From positions 1 through 64,000 of the forward strand of contig CAMCVS010000007.1 in NCBI GenBank assembly GCA_945881965.1: a stretch of 64,000 nt of DNA, given 5' to 3'. A program made the position numbers and the translations under genes. The notes under the pieces are model-generated. The model did no database searches. It was not told the DNA's origin and saw only the letters and a list, made by a program, of their open reading frames with translations. Below, in pieces: positions 55,120-64,000 of the stretch. Numbering within the stretch: position 1 is the stretch's first letter; each line of letters starts with the position of its first letter. The stretch comes from Paracoccus haematequi. GTDB taxonomy: Bacteria; Pseudomonadota; Alphaproteobacteria; Rhodobacterales; Rhodobacteraceae.

Positions 55120-55836
55120 TCAGAAATGCACGTCGGCGGCGGGCAGCGTGATGCGTCCCGTTGCCGTGGCCAGCACCAGATTGCCCGCGCTGTCCACGGT
55201 GTCAAACCGCCCGGTAAAGGTATCGCGCGGGGTGCGCGCAGTGATCTGTTCCCCCAGCCGGGCGGCATGGGCCAGCCATGCGGTGCGGATGGGATCGAAC
55301 CCGTCGCGGACGAACCGCGCTTCCCACTGGGCAAAGGCCGCGGCGAGCGGGGTCAGGAAATCCTCGGGCGTCACTGTCACCCCGTGATCCGCCAGCGCGG
55401 TGGGACGCAGCGCGCCGGGTTCCACCGCGTCCGGCGCGGGGGCTGCGGCCAGGTTGACACCAATCCCGATGATCAGCGCGCCGCCCGTGCTTTCCAACAG
55501 GATGCCCGCCACCTTGTCGCCCGCCAGCAGCACATCATTCGGCCATTTCAGGGCAAGCGCCGCGACATGCAGGGCCAAAGCATCGCGCAGCGCCAAGGCG
55601 GCCACGAAACTGCGCAGCGCCAATTGCGCGGGCGCATCACCTGGGCGCATGACCAGCGAGGCCGCGAAATTGCCCGCAGGCATGTGCCAGACCCGGCCGC
55701 GCCGCCCCTTGGCCGCTGTCTGCCGCCGCGCCAGCACCCACAGCGGCGCATCAGCCACGCGCAGTGCCGCCGCCGTCATCGTGCTTGTCACCTCATCCAG
55801 AACGATGCGGCCATAGCCCGCAGGCCAATCGGTCAC
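55120..55836 (-). CDS. birA: Biotin-[acetyl-CoA-carboxylase] ligase
   Basis: 238 residues from a GTG at 55834-55836 that overlaps the nuoN stop as GTGA; upstream residues in the frame are antisense-like nuoN sequence. '[24 protein letters not shown]' is the biotinyl-AMP loop (GRRGRxW), '[23 protein letters not shown]' the catalytic KWPND, and 'IIGIGVNLA' a conserved core. There is no N-terminal DNA-binding domain, so it is a ligase only and not the biotin repressor form. Confidence 0.92.
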   Translation of the reverse strand: MTDWPAGYGRIVLDEVTSTMTAAALRVADAPLWVLARRQTAAKGRRGRVWHMPAGNFAASLVMRPGDAPAQLALRSFVAALALRDALALHVAALALKWPNDVLLAGDKVAGILLESTGGALIIGIGVNLAAAPAPDAVEPGALRPTALADHGVTVTPEDFLTPLAAAFAQWEARFVRDGFDPIRTAWLAHAARLGEQITARTPRDTFTGRFDTVDSAGNLVLATATGRITLPAADVHF

Positions 55837-57272
55837 GGAACCAATGTCGCCGCTGCGGCCGCCGCTGCGCCCTCGATACCGAACAGGTTGATGACGCCGA
55901 ACACCATCACCGCCGCCGAGCCCATCAGGAACACCCACAGCACCGGGGCGCGGTTGGTGTCCACGCTGGACCCTTCGGCCCCGAACCACATCAGGTAAAC
56001 CAGCCGCAGGTAATAATAGGCCCCGATCACCGACGCGATCACACCCGCCACCGCCAGCCAGACCAGCCCCGCCTCATAGGCCGCGCGCAGCACATACAGC
56101 TTGCCAAAGAACCCCAGGAACGGCGGCACGCCTGCAAGGCTGAACAACAGAACCAGCAGCGCCAGCGCGCGGCCCGGTTCCGCCTTCGCATAGAGGTTCA
56201 GGCTGCGGATATCGCTGACCGGGGTGCCATCTTGTTCCATCGACAGGATGAAAGCGAACGTGCCCACGTTCATCGCGACATAGATCGCCATATAGATCAG
56301 CATCGCCTGCACGCCGAACTGCGTGCCCGCCGCCAGCCCCATCAGCGCATAGCCCATATGCGCAATCGACGAATAGGCCATCAGGCGCTTGATGTTCATC
56401 TGGCCAATCGCGGCAATCGCACCAAGGAACATCGACAGCAGCGAGATCAGCGCGATCACCTGGCTCCAGTCGCTGGTGACACCGCCAAAGGCGCCGTGCA
56501 TCACCCGTGCAAACAGTGCCATCGCGGCGATTTTTGGCGCGGTGGCAAAGAACGCGGTCACGGGCGTGGGCGAGCCTTCATAGACATCCGGCGTCCACAT
56601 GTGGAACGGCACGGCGGATACCTTGAACGCCATCCCCGCGATGACGAACACCAGCCCGATCAACAGGCCGATGGGCGCCTGCCCGTCACCTGCCGCCGCC
56701 AGAATCCCCGAGAACACCGTGGTGCCCGCAAAACCATAGACCAGCGACGCACCATACAGCAGCAGGCCCGACGACAGCGCGCCAAGGACGAAATACTTCA
56801 ACCCGGCCTCGGTGGATTTCACGCTGTCACGGCGCAGCGCCGACACCACATACAGCGCCAGCGATTGCAATTCGAGCCCCATATACAGCGCCATCAGGTC
56901 GCCCGCCGACACCATGACCATCATGCCGACGACCGACAGCGCCACCAGCACCGGGTATTCGAACCGCAAAAGCCCGCGCCGGGCCATGTAATCCTGCCCC
57001 ATCACCAGCACACCCGCCGCCGACAACAGGATCGCGACCTTGGCGAAACGGGCAAAGCCGTCATCGTGGAACATGCCGCCAAAGGCCACGTTGTCGCCAA
57101 ATCCGGTCAACCCGATAAACGCCGCCAGCGCCGCCATCAATCCGGCGATGCCCCAGCAGATCAGGCCTGCGCTGCGGTCCTTGCCGCCATAGACCCCCGC
57201 CATCAATCCCGCCATCGCGCCTAGCGCCAGCAGGATTTCGGGCAGGATGATGTTCAGATCCGTCGAGGTCAT
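55833..57272 (-). CDS. nuoN: NADH-quinone oxidoreductase subunit N
   Basis: 479 residues from '[20 protein letters not shown]', with GAGGAGAGG just upstream of the ATG. About 14 membrane helices; '[37 protein letters not shown]' and '[19 protein letters not shown]' hold the conserved Glu and Lys of the antiporter-like proton channel. Membrane arm subunit of complex I. Next gene birA overlaps by GTGA. Confidence 0.95.
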   Translation of the reverse strand: MTSTDLNIILPEILLALGAMAGLMAGVYGGKDRSAGLICWGIAGLMAALAAFIGLTGFGDNVAFGGMFHDDGFARFAKVAILLSAAGVLVMGQDYMARRGLLRFEYPVLVALSVVGMMVMVSAGDLMALYMGLELQSLALYVVSALRRDSVKSTEAGLKYFVLGALSSGLLLYGASLVYGFAGTTVFSGILAAAGDGQAPIGLLIGLVFVIAGMAFKVSAVPFHMWTPDVYEGSPTPVTAFFATAPKIAAMALFARVMHGAFGGVTSDWSQVIALISLLSMFLGAIAAIGQMNIKRLMAYSSIAHMGYALMGLAAGTQFGVQAMLIYMAIYVAMNVGTFAFILSMEQDGTPVSDIRSLNLYAKAEPGRALALLVLLFSLAGVPPFLGFFGKLYVLRAAYEAGLVWLAVAGVIASVIGAYYYLRLVYLMWFGAEGSSVDTNRAPVLWVFLMGSAAVMVFGVINLFGIEGAAAAAAATLVP

Positions 57273-57282
57273 CTGCCTCTCC

Positions 57283-58818
57283 TCAATTCTGGGCCAGAGC
57301 GGCGCGCGGCAGCGCCACCTCGGCCTGATATTCGGTGACAAGCGCCGTGACCGACGGCCCGATACGGTCGGTAATCAGCGCCGGATAAACGCCAAGGATC
57401 AGCGTCGCGGCCACCAGCGGCGCGAAAATCCACCGCTCGCGCGCCGACATGTCGGTGATCGACCGCAGCGCCTCTTTGATCAGGTCGCCGAACACCACGC
57501 GGCGATACAGCCACAGCGCATAGGCCGCCGACAGGATCACACCGGACGTGGCGACGACCGCGACCCATGTGTTGACCTGAAACACGCCCATCAGGGTCAG
57601 GAATTCACCGATGAATCCAGACGTTCCGGGCAATCCGACATTGGCAAAGGTAAAGAACATGAACACCAGCGCATAGGCGGGCATCCGGTTCACCAGCCCG
57701 CCATAGGCGTCGATATCGCGGGTGTGCATCCGGTCATAGATCACGCCGACGCACAGGAACAACGCCGCCGACACGAAACCATGGCTCAGCATCTGGAAAA
57801 TCGCGCCATCGACGCCCTGCTGGTTGGCCGCAAAAATCCCCATCGTCACATAGCCCATGTGGGCCACGGAACTGTAGGCGATCAGTTTCTTCATGTCCTC
57901 CTGCACCAGCGCGACAAGGCTGGTATAGACAATCGCGATGGCCGACAGCCACAGCACCAGCGGCGCCATCACATCCGCGCCCACCGGGAACATCGGCAGC
58001 GAGAACCGCAAAAATCCATAGCCGCCCATCTTCAACAGGATCGCCGCCAGCACCACCGACCCCGCCGTGGGGGCCTGCACATGGGCGTCGGGCAACCAGG
58101 TATGCACCGGCCACATCGGCATCTTGACCGCGAAGGATGCAAAGAACGCGAGGAACAGCATGGTCTGCAACCCGCCCACCACGGTGATCCCCAGCACGCT
58201 GAAATCATCCGACGCAAAGCGATGGGCCATCAGCTTGGCGATATCCGTGGTGCCCGCGTCCGAGAACATGGCGACCATCGCCACCAGCATCAGCACCGAG
58301 CCAAGGAAGGTATACAGGAAAAACTTGAACGCCGCGTAAATCCGCGCCTTGCCGCCCCAGATACCGATGATCAGGAACATCGGGATCAGGCCGGCCTCGA
58401 AGAACAGATAGAACAGCACCAGATCCAGCGCCATGAACACGCCCAGCATCAGCGTTTCCAGGATCAGGAAGGCGATCATGTATTCCTTGACGCGGGTCGT
58501 GACGTCCCACGAGGCCGCGATGACCAGCGGCATCATGAACGTGGTCAGCATGACGAACAGCACCGAAATGCCGTCCACGCCCATCTTGTAGGACAGGCCC
58601 AAGAGCCAGGGCCCGTCTTCGACCATCTGGAAACCGGGGTTCGCCGGGTCGAACTGCGCCAGAATGAACAGCGAAATCAGGAAGGTGGCCGAGGTCGCGA
58701 TCAGCGCCAGCCATTTTGCATTGGCCTGCGCCGCCGCATCCTCGCCCTTCAGGAACAGGCCAAGGATCACGGCCGCCACCGCAGGCAGGAAGGTGACGAT
58801 GGACAGAAGGTTTTCCAT
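57283..58818 (-). CDS. nuoM: NADH-quinone oxidoreductase subunit M
   Basis: 511 residues with about 14 helices. '[21 protein letters not shown]' carries the key Glu, '[40 protein letters not shown]' the conserved Lys/His helices, and '[12 protein letters not shown]' is a family motif. Its ATG shares an A with the nuoL stop (TAATG), and nuoN follows after 10 bp. Confidence 0.95.
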   Translation of the reverse strand: MENLLSIVTFLPAVAAVILGLFLKGEDAAAQANAKWLALIATSATFLISLFILAQFDPANPGFQMVEDGPWLLGLSYKMGVDGISVLFVMLTTFMMPLVIAASWDVTTRVKEYMIAFLILETLMLGVFMALDLVLFYLFFEAGLIPMFLIIGIWGGKARIYAAFKFFLYTFLGSVLMLVAMVAMFSDAGTTDIAKLMAHRFASDDFSVLGITVVGGLQTMLFLAFFASFAVKMPMWPVHTWLPDAHVQAPTAGSVVLAAILLKMGGYGFLRFSLPMFPVGADVMAPLVLWLSAIAIVYTSLVALVQEDMKKLIAYSSVAHMGYVTMGIFAANQQGVDGAIFQMLSHGFVSAALFLCVGVIYDRMHTRDIDAYGGLVNRMPAYALVFMFFTFANVGLPGTSGFIGEFLTLMGVFQVNTWVAVVATSGVILSAAYALWLYRRVVFGDLIKEALRSITDMSARERWIFAPLVAATLILGVYPALITDRIGPSVTALVTEYQAEVALPRAALAQN

Positions 58819-60923
58819 TATTGCACGCCTCCGGTCATCGACATCCAGGTCACAAGGATCACGATCCCCGCCACCATCGCCGCCGCATAGGTAAAGATAT
58901 ATCCCGACTGCGCCCGCCCGGCGGCCCGCGTCAGCATCGGCACCAGCCCCAAGGCCACGCCGTTGATCGACCCGTCAATCACTGCGCCATCGCCCTTGGA
59001 CCACAGGAAACGCCCGATGGCCTTGGCCGATTGCACGAACAGTAGGTCGTAAATCTCGTCGAAATACCATTTGTTCAGCAGGAACAGATACAGCGGGCGC
59101 TGCACCGAGGCCAACCACGCGGGCATGGCCGGATTGAGAATGTAGAACCAGTAGGCGGTCAGGAACCCCAACGCCATCGCCACAAAGGGCGACAGTTTCA
59201 CCCATGTCGGCGCGTGATGCGCGTCGTCCATGACATGGTTGTCGGGGTGCATATAGATGGCACCGGTGGTCCAGCCGGGGGCCGCGCCTTCGGGTTTCGC
59301 GGCCTCTGCGCCGTGGGTCGCATCCGCGCCTTTCGCGGCCTCTGCGCCATGGGTCGCCGCTGTGCCGTGCGTCTCTGCTGCCTCGGCATGTGCGACCGGC
59401 AGGCCGAAATAGCTGTTCACCTGATCATGATCGCCAAAGAAACTGCCGAACCAGATCATCCCCGCCGCAATCGACCCCAAAGCCAGCACACCCAACGGGG
59501 CCAGCATCACCAGCGGGCTTTCATGCGCGTGGTCATGGGTGTGATGATCGCCGCGCGGCGCGCCCCAGAAGGTCAGGAACATCAGCCGCCACGAATAAAA
59601 CGCCGTGAACGCCGCCGCGACCACCAGCATCCAGAACGCAAACCCGCCCGCTGTGCCCGCCCAAGCGGATTCGATCACCGCGTCCTTGGACAGGAACCCG
59701 GCGAAACCGATATGGGTCAGGGGGATGCCGACCCCCGTGATCGCCAGCGTCCCGATCAGCATCGCGGCGAATGTCATCGGCAGCTTTTTCCGCAACCCGC
59801 CGTAATTCCGCATGTCCTGTTCATGGTGCATGGCGTGGATCACCGACCCCGCCCCCAGAAACAGCATCGCCTTGAAGAAGGCATGCGTGAACAGGTGGAA
59901 CATCGCCACCGAATAGACGCCGACGCCTGCGGCCACGAACATGTAGCCCAGCTGCGACATGGTCGAATAGGCGATCACGCGCTTGATGTCGTTCTGCACC
60001 AATCCGATGGTCGCCGCGACAAAGGCGGTCGCCGCGCCCAGGAAGGTGACAAAGGCCAGCGCCTCGGGCGCAAATTCCATCAAGGGCGACATGCGGCAGA
60101 TCAGGAACACGCCCGCTGTCACCATCGTCGCCGCGTGGATCAGCGCCGACACCGGGGTCGGCCCCTCCATCGCGTCGGGCAGCCATGTGTGCAGGAACAG
60201 TTGCGCCGATTTGCCCATCGCGCCGATGAACAACAGCACCGCGATCAGGTTGGCCGCATTCCATTCCCCCCACAGGAAGGTGATCTGCGTTTGCGCCAAT
60301 TCGGGGGCGGCGGCAAAGATCACGTCGAAATTCACGCTGTCCGTCAGATAGAACAGCGCGAAAATGCCCAAGGCAAAGCCGAAATCGCCGACCCGGTTGA
60401 CGATGAACGCCTTCATCGCGGCCGCGTTGGCGCTGTTCTTGCGGTAGTAAAACCCGATCAGCAGATAGGACGCGACCCCCACGCCTTCCCAGCCAAAGAA
60501 CATCTGCACGAGGTTATCCGCCGTCACCAGCATCAGCATGGTAAAGGTGAAGAACGACAGATAGGCAAAGAACCGCGCCTTGTAATGGTCGTGATGGCCC
60601 CAGTTATGGTCATGCGCCATGTAGCCCATGGAATACAGGTGCACGAGCGCGGACACCGTGGTGACCACCACCAGCATGATCGCGGTCAGCCGGTCCAGCC
60701 GGATCGCCCAATCAATAGACAACGACCCGCTTTCGATCCAGCGCATCAGCGTGATCGGGCCCTCGGGGAAATCGCCGCCCAGAAAGATGATCCACGACAG
60801 CAGCGCCGCCAGAAACAACAGCCCCGTGGTCAGCCATTGCGCCGCCGCCTCGCCGATGATGCGCCAGCCAAAGCCCGCGATCAGCGCGCCCAGCAGGGGC
60901 GCAAACAGGATGATCGTTGCCAT
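58818..60923 (-). CDS. nuoL: NADH-quinone oxidoreductase subunit L
   Basis: 701 residues with about 16 helices, including the long lateral C-terminal helix. '[19 protein letters not shown]' carries the key Glu, '[35 protein letters not shown]' the antiporter core. Residues ~505-547 contain an Ala/His/Glu/Gly insert ('[20 protein letters not shown]') with internal repeats, absent from typical NuoL. Distal proton-pumping subunit of complex I. Confidence 0.95.
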   Translation of the reverse strand: MATIILFAPLLGALIAGFGWRIIGEAAAQWLTTGLLFLAALLSWIIFLGGDFPEGPITLMRWIESGSLSIDWAIRLDRLTAIMLVVVTTVSALVHLYSMGYMAHDHNWGHHDHYKARFFAYLSFFTFTMLMLVTADNLVQMFFGWEGVGVASYLLIGFYYRKNSANAAAMKAFIVNRVGDFGFALGIFALFYLTDSVNFDVIFAAAPELAQTQITFLWGEWNAANLIAVLLFIGAMGKSAQLFLHTWLPDAMEGPTPVSALIHAATMVTAGVFLICRMSPLMEFAPEALAFVTFLGAATAFVAATIGLVQNDIKRVIAYSTMSQLGYMFVAAGVGVYSVAMFHLFTHAFFKAMLFLGAGSVIHAMHHEQDMRNYGGLRKKLPMTFAAMLIGTLAITGVGIPLTHIGFAGFLSKDAVIESAWAGTAGGFAFWMLVVAAAFTAFYSWRLMFLTFWGAPRGDHHTHDHAHESPLVMLAPLGVLALGSIAAGMIWFGSFFGDHDQVNSYFGLPVAHAEAAETHGTAATHGAEAAKGADATHGAEAAKPEGAAPGWTTGAIYMHPDNHVMDDAHHAPTWVKLSPFVAMALGFLTAYWFYILNPAMPAWLASVQRPLYLFLLNKWYFDEIYDLLFVQSAKAIGRFLWSKGDGAVIDGSINGVALGLVPMLTRAAGRAQSGYIFTYAAAMVAGIVILVTWMSMTGGVQ

Positions 60924-60927
60924 CGGC

Positions 60928-61233
60928 TTAGCCTTTCATCACGTTGACGTCTTCGACGTCGATGGTGCCGCGGTTGCGGAAGAAGGTCACCAGAATGGCC
61001 AGACCAATCGCCGCTTCGGCCGCCGCGACCGTCAGCACGAACAGCGTGAACACCTGGCCCACCAGATCGCCCAGAAAGCTGGAGAACGCCACCAGATTGA
61101 TGTTCACCGCCAGCAACACCAGCTCGATGGACATCAGCAGCACGATCACGTTCTTGCGGTTGAGGAAAATCCCGAAGATCCCGATCACAAACAGCGTCGC
61201 CGCCACCGTCAGGTAATGTTCCAAGCCAATCAT
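60928..61233 (-). CDS. nuoK: NADH-quinone oxidoreductase subunit K
   Basis: 101 residues from '[21 protein letters not shown]'; the open frame upstream reads through a palindromic repeat and is not coding. Three helices; '[22 protein letters not shown]' has the conserved Glu, '[19 protein letters not shown]' the second Glu. 4 bp upstream of nuoL; an 85-bp gap with the palindrome separates it from nuoJ. Confidence 0.95.
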   Translation of the reverse strand: MIGLEHYLTVAATLFVIGIFGIFLNRKNVIVLLMSIELVLLAVNINLVAFSSFLGDLVGQVFTLFVLTVAAAEAAIGLAILVTFFRNRGTIDVEDVNVMKG

Positions 61234-61266
61234 CGCGTCCCTCGTTCTTGTTGCGCGGCAGCACCT

Positions 61267-61318
61267 TGGGTCGGTTGATCTCACCCAACCTGGGTCGGGT
61301 GAGATCACCCGACCTACA
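61267..61318. repeat. REP-like double palindrome between nuoJ and nuoK
   Basis: Two adjacent inverted repeats, GGTCGGTTGATCTCACCCAACC-type (61268-61290) and GGTCGGGTGAGATCACCCGACC-type (61293-61314), each able to fold into a hairpin, with GTAGG at the outer edge on the minus strand. This 'GTAGGTCGGGTGA' palindrome form is common in bacterial intergenic DNA. Inside the operon it may protect or separate the mRNA segments. Confidence 0.75.
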
Positions 61319-61927
61319 TCACAGGCCCTGCCCCGGTTTCACGTCTTTCAGTTCCATCGCCTTGGCCGGATCGCGCCACATCTGTTGCAGCACGTCCTGC
61401 CGCTTGATGTCGCGCGGCTTGCGCAGGGTCAGCACGATCGCCCCCACCATCGCCGTCAGCAAGATCAGCCCCGCCAGTTGGAACAGCAGGAAATACTGGT
61501 CATAGATCAAGAGACCAAGCGCGGCGGTATTCTCGACCCCTTCCGGGGCCACCGCCGCGCGCGCGGCCGCGGCACCGTCTGCCGCATCCCATGCGCCAAA
61601 GGCAATGCCCAACTGCATCAACAGGATCAGCCCGATCAGCAGCCCCAAGGGCAGATACTGCGCCATTTCCGCCTTCAGCTCGGCAAAGTCCACGTCCAGC
61701 ATCATCACGACGAACAGGAACAGCACCGCCACCGCGCCGACATAGACAATGATCAGCAGCATGGCGACGAACTCCGCGCCCAACAGCACGAACAGCCCTG
61801 CGGATGACAGGAACGCAAGGATCAGCCACAGCACCGAATGGACCGGGTTGCGCGAGACAACCGTGAACAGCCCGCCCGCGATGGCCGAGATTGCAAACAG
61901 ATAAAAAGCCAGCGCCATTACGGTCAT
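61319..61927 (-). CDS. nuoJ: NADH-quinone oxidoreductase subunit J
   Basis: 202 residues from '[21 protein letters not shown]'. Five helices; '[23 protein letters not shown]' is the family's central helix with its pi-bulge. An Ala-rich loop (~115-130) and an extended charged C-terminus follow. The first ATG overlaps the stop of the CMD-family gene (61924-61927). Confidence 0.95.
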   Translation of the reverse strand: MTVMALAFYLFAISAIAGGLFTVVSRNPVHSVLWLILAFLSSAGLFVLLGAEFVAMLLIIVYVGAVAVLFLFVVMMLDVDFAELKAEMAQYLPLGLLIGLILLMQLGIAFGAWDAADGAAAARAAVAPEGVENTAALGLLIYDQYFLLFQLAGLILLTAMVGAIVLTLRKPRDIKRQDVLQQMWRDPAKAMELKDVKPGQGL

Positions 61928-62328
61928 TTGTCGTCCTCCTTGGCGTCCATCACCTCGCGCGCGAACTCCATCGCGCGGGTCATGCTGGGGATGCCGGCAA
62001 ACACCGACATCTGCGCTATCGTTTCGGCGATCTCGTCGCGCGTGGCCCCGGCGGTGCGGGCGTGGCGCACGGTCAGCCGGATCGCGGATTCGTTCTGCGC
62101 GCCCTGCATCGTCAGCCCCGCCAGCGTCAACAGCAACCGCGTCTTGGCGTCCAGCCCTTCTTTGGAAATGCCCCGGCCAAAGACCATTTCCATCATCTCT
62201 TTCGGCATGGTCGGCCACAGCGCCTCGAACCCCTTGGGCGAAAAGGTTTCCAACGCCGGGTTCAGGGTCCGCGCCATGGCCTGCGCCTGCGCCATCATGA
62301 TCTCGAAGGGGTTGATCGGGTCGGTCAT
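61924..62328 (-). CDS. Carboxymuconolactone decarboxylase (CMD) family protein
   Basis: 134 residues. '[58 protein letters not shown]' fits the helical CMD/AhpD fold, but the redox CxxC of AhpD is missing (QGAQ in its place), so a peroxidase role is unlikely. Met-rich first helix. It lies between nuoI and nuoJ and overlaps nuoJ by ATGA. Extra ORFs inside nuo operons are known in Rhodobacter; a complex I assembly role is only a guess. Confidence 0.82.
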   Translation of the reverse strand: MTDPINPFEIMMAQAQAMARTLNPALETFSPKGFEALWPTMPKEMMEMVFGRGISKEGLDAKTRLLLTLAGLTMQGAQNESAIRLTVRHARTAGATRDEIAETIAQMSVFAGIPSMTRAMEFAREVMDAKEDDK

Positions 62329-62346
62329 GTGATCCTCGCGCCACCG

Positions 62347-62841
62347 TCAGCGGTAGGGCGCGTCCAGTTCGAGGTTGCGGGCAATCTCGGCCTCCCAACG
62401 GTCGCCGTTGGCAAGCAGCTTGTCCTTGTTGTAGAACAACTCTTCACGCGTCTCGGTGGAAAACTCGAAATTGGGGCCTTCGACGATGGCATCGACCGGG
62501 CAGGCTTCCTGACAGAAGCCGCAATAGATGCATTTGGTCATGTCGATGTCATAGCGGGTGGTGCGGCGCGAGCCGTCCTCGCGCGGTTCGGCGTCGATGG
62601 TGATCGCCTGCGCGGGGCAGACCGCCTCGCACAGCTTGCAGGCGATGCAGCGTTCCTCGCCCGACGCATAGCGGCGCAGCGCGTGTTCGCCGCGGAAACG
62701 CGGGCTGAGCGGGCCTTTTTCGTGGGGATAGTTCAGCGTCGCCTTGGGCGCGAAGAAATACTTCAGCCCCAGCCGGAACCCGCGCCAGAAATCCGTCAGC
62801 AGGAAATACCCGGCCGCGCGGCCATAGTCGATGTTTGCCAT
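62347..62841 (-). CDS. nuoI: NADH-quinone oxidoreductase subunit I
   Basis: 164 residues from '[19 protein letters not shown]' (ATG 62839-62841). Two ferredoxin motifs, '[15 protein letters not shown]' and '[15 protein letters not shown]', bind two [4Fe-4S] clusters (N6a, N6b) in the peripheral arm. Start overlaps the small upstream ORF's stop by ATGA. Confidence 0.96.
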   Translation of the reverse strand: MANIDYGRAAGYFLLTDFWRGFRLGLKYFFAPKATLNYPHEKGPLSPRFRGEHALRRYASGEERCIACKLCEAVCPAQAITIDAEPREDGSRRTTRYDIDMTKCIYCGFCQEACPVDAIVEGPNFEFSTETREELFYNKDKLLANGDRWEAEIARNLELDAPYR

Positions 62842-63059
62842 CACTCAATCCCCAACTTCTGTTCGATATGCTCAACGCGCTGGTCGATGGACCGGATATA
62901 GCCGCCCAGCCCGAACAGCACACCCTCGGTCGATTGCGCGCGGATCGCCAGATCGTCAACCTTGGCTTCCAAGGCGTCAAAGCGCTGGTCCATGCGCCGG
63001 AACTCGTCACGAATGTCCCGCAACTGCGCCAGGATCAGGTTTTCCACGTTGTCATTCAT
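62841..63059 (-). CDS. Small coiled-coil protein between nuoH and nuoI, unknown function
   Basis: 72 residues. '[40 protein letters not shown]' has heptad spacing of Leu/Ile/Met, typical of a short coiled coil, with a Gly-Leu-Gly loop and a second helix '[16 protein letters not shown]'. Begins 3 bp after nuoH and overlaps nuoI by 4 bp, so it is certainly co-translated. No homologue recalled. Confidence 0.7.
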   Translation of the reverse strand: MNDNVENLILAQLRDIRDEFRRMDQRFDALEAKVDDLAIRAQSTEGVLFGLGGYIRSIDQRVEHIEQKLGIE

Positions 63060-63062
63060 GGT

Positions 63063-64000
63063 TCACCCCCCGATTGCCCAGCGGGCCCAGAAACCGCCCA
63101 GCACCTCGAATTTCGCCAGAAACGCCACGATGACGACCCATCCCAGCGACATCGGCAGGAACACCTTCCAGCCAATCCGCATCAACTGGTCATAGCGGTA
63201 GCGTGGCACGACGGCCTTCACCATCGCGAACATGAAGAAGAAAAACGCCATTTTCGCCACCATCCACAGCGCGCCGTCCGGCAGGCCGGGAATGGGTGAC
63301 AACCAGCCGCCAAAGAACAAGAGGCTCATCAGCGCGCACATCAGGAAGATCGCGATGTATTCGCCCGCCATGAACAGCAGATAAGGTGTTGAGGAATATT
63401 CCACCATGAACCCCGCCACCAGTTCCGATTCCGCCTCGGGCAGGTCAAACGGCGGGCGGTTGGTTTCGGCCAAGGCGCTGATAAAGAACAGGAATACCAT
63501 CGGCAGATGCGGCAGCCAATACCAGCCGAAGAATCCATAGGGCGTGTCCTGCGCCGCCACGATATTCGAAAAATTCATCGAGCCCGTCGACAGGATGATG
63601 CCGATGATGATCAGGCCCAGCGACACCTCATAGGAAATCATCTGCGCCGCCGACCGCAGCGACCCGAGGAACGGGTATTTCGAGTTCGACGCCCATCCGC
63701 CCATGATGACTCCATAAACCTCAAGGCTGGACACCGCGAACACGAACAGGATCGCCACATTGATGTCAGACAGCACCCAGCCGTCGTTGAACGGGATCAC
63801 CGCCCAGGCCAGCACGGCCAGCACGAAGGACAGCATCGGCGCAAGGAAGAACACCGGGCGGTCGGCCCCTGCGGGCACCACCACCTCTTTGACGACATAT
63901 TTCAGCGCATCGGCCACAGTTTGCAGAAGACCATAGGCACCGACCACGTTCGGTCCGCGCCGCATCTGCACCGCTGCCCAGATCTTGCGGTCGCCATAGA
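63063..64000 (-). CDS. nuoH: NADH-quinone oxidoreductase subunit H (5' end outside the window)
   Basis: The frame is open to the window edge; the last bases read '[26 protein letters not shown]', the conserved quinone-site helix, so the true start lies beyond 64000 and the internal start near 63971 is not real. About 312 residues are visible, including '[28 protein letters not shown]', the loop 5 E-rich signature. NuoH links the peripheral and membrane arms. First visible gene of the minus-strand complex I operon. Confidence 0.95.
   Translation of the reverse strand, partial: YGDRKIWAAVQMRRGPNVVGAYGLLQTVADALKYVVKEVVVPAGADRPVFFLAPMLSFVLAVLAWAVIPFNDGWVLSDINVAILFVFAVSSLEVYGVIMGGWASNSKYPFLGSLRSAAQMISYEVSLGLIIIGIILSTGSMNFSNIVAAQDTPYGFFGWYWLPHLPMVFLFFISALAETNRPPFDLPEAESELVAGFMVEYSSTPYLLFMAGEYIAIFLMCALMSLLFFGGWLSPIPGLPDGALWMVAKMAFFFFMFAMVKAVVPRYRYDQLMRIGWKVFLPMSLGWVVIVAFLAKFEVLGGFWARWAIGG

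Noticed and set aside
55764-60947. Very long plus-strand frames opposite nuoN, nuoM and nuoL
   Set aside because: They are rich in Arg/His/Gln as expected from the complement of hydrophobic high-GC genes, show no domain, and lie wholly opposite certain nuo genes.
1-64000. CRISPR array, prophage, integrase or complete insertion sequence
   Set aside because: No regularly spaced short repeats with unique spacers and no transposase, integrase or phage structural genes were found; the only repeats are stem-loop elements and coding repeats.

Overview
The window is GC-rich chromosomal DNA that most resembles a marine alphaproteobacterium of the Rhodobacteraceae (Roseobacter/Rhodobacter group). Reasons: the gene neighbourhoods (pyrC-pyrE-dnaB-alr, radA-cvpA-purF, surE-pcm-nlpD, tatABC, and a nuoH-N operon running on into birA-coaX-rnj), the DUF1194 and Ala-rich OmpA proteins, several family 2 glycosyltransferases of the 'VKNEGPFLIEWIA' type, and a G/C-rich stem-loop repeat scattered between genes. 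No tRNA, rRNA, CRISPR array, intact insertion sequence or prophage was recognised.

Layout. 1-4.7 kb: the tail of an RTX-type protein, an Ala/Pro-rich OmpA-family envelope protein, and a MoxR ATPase with its CoxE-like VWA partner. 4.9-11.9 kb: a tightly packed plus-strand surface-glycan cluster (glycosyltransferase, sulfotransferase, a degenerate-sulfotransferase/glycosyltransferase fusion, FkbM methyltransferase, glycosyltransferase) followed by a conserved protein of unknown function. 11.9-18.4 kb: pyrC, pyrE and dnaB. Between pyrC and pyrE lies one long, visibly AT-richer gene joining a methyltransferase to a rhamnan-synthesis F (RgpF) domain; it looks acquired. 18.4-22.8 kb: a secreted DUF1194 protein, alanine racemase, the MlaE/MlaF lipid-transport pair and two small membrane proteins.

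22.8-31.9 kb: an outer-membrane beta-barrel protein, a membrane/coiled-coil protein, radA, cvpA, purF, two accessory genes, surE and pcm. 32-35.2 kb: nlpD followed by a small accessory patch (transglutaminase-like gene, membrane protein), in which a second, diverged copy of the nlpD 3' end is stranded about 1.1 kb downstream of the intact gene. 35.3-41.7 kb, mostly minus strand: a DUF815 ATPase, tatCBA, a WYL regulator (plus strand), an FbpC-like iron ABC ATPase, an ArsM-like arsenite methyltransferase and an SDR. 41.8-52.6 kb, mixed: a Hint-domain protein, prfC, an AT-richer NucS-like nuclease, a CxxC protein, two envelope proteins, two more glycosyltransferases and a DEAD-box RNA helicase whose leader carries a perfect palindrome at the ribosome-binding site. 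52.6-64 kb, minus strand: nuoH (cut by the window edge), a small coiled-coil ORF, nuoI, a CMD-family protein, nuoJ, nuoK, nuoL, nuoM, nuoN, birA, coaX and rnj, almost all touching or overlapping, so probably one long transcription unit.

The most unusual points are the sulfotransferase/glycosyltransferase cluster with its fused, apparently inactive sulfotransferase domain; the AT-rich methyltransferase-RgpF gene splitting pyrC from pyrE; the duplicated nlpD 3' end bracketing a transglutaminase-like gene; the NucS-like nuclease; and the palindromic leader of the RNA helicase gene.
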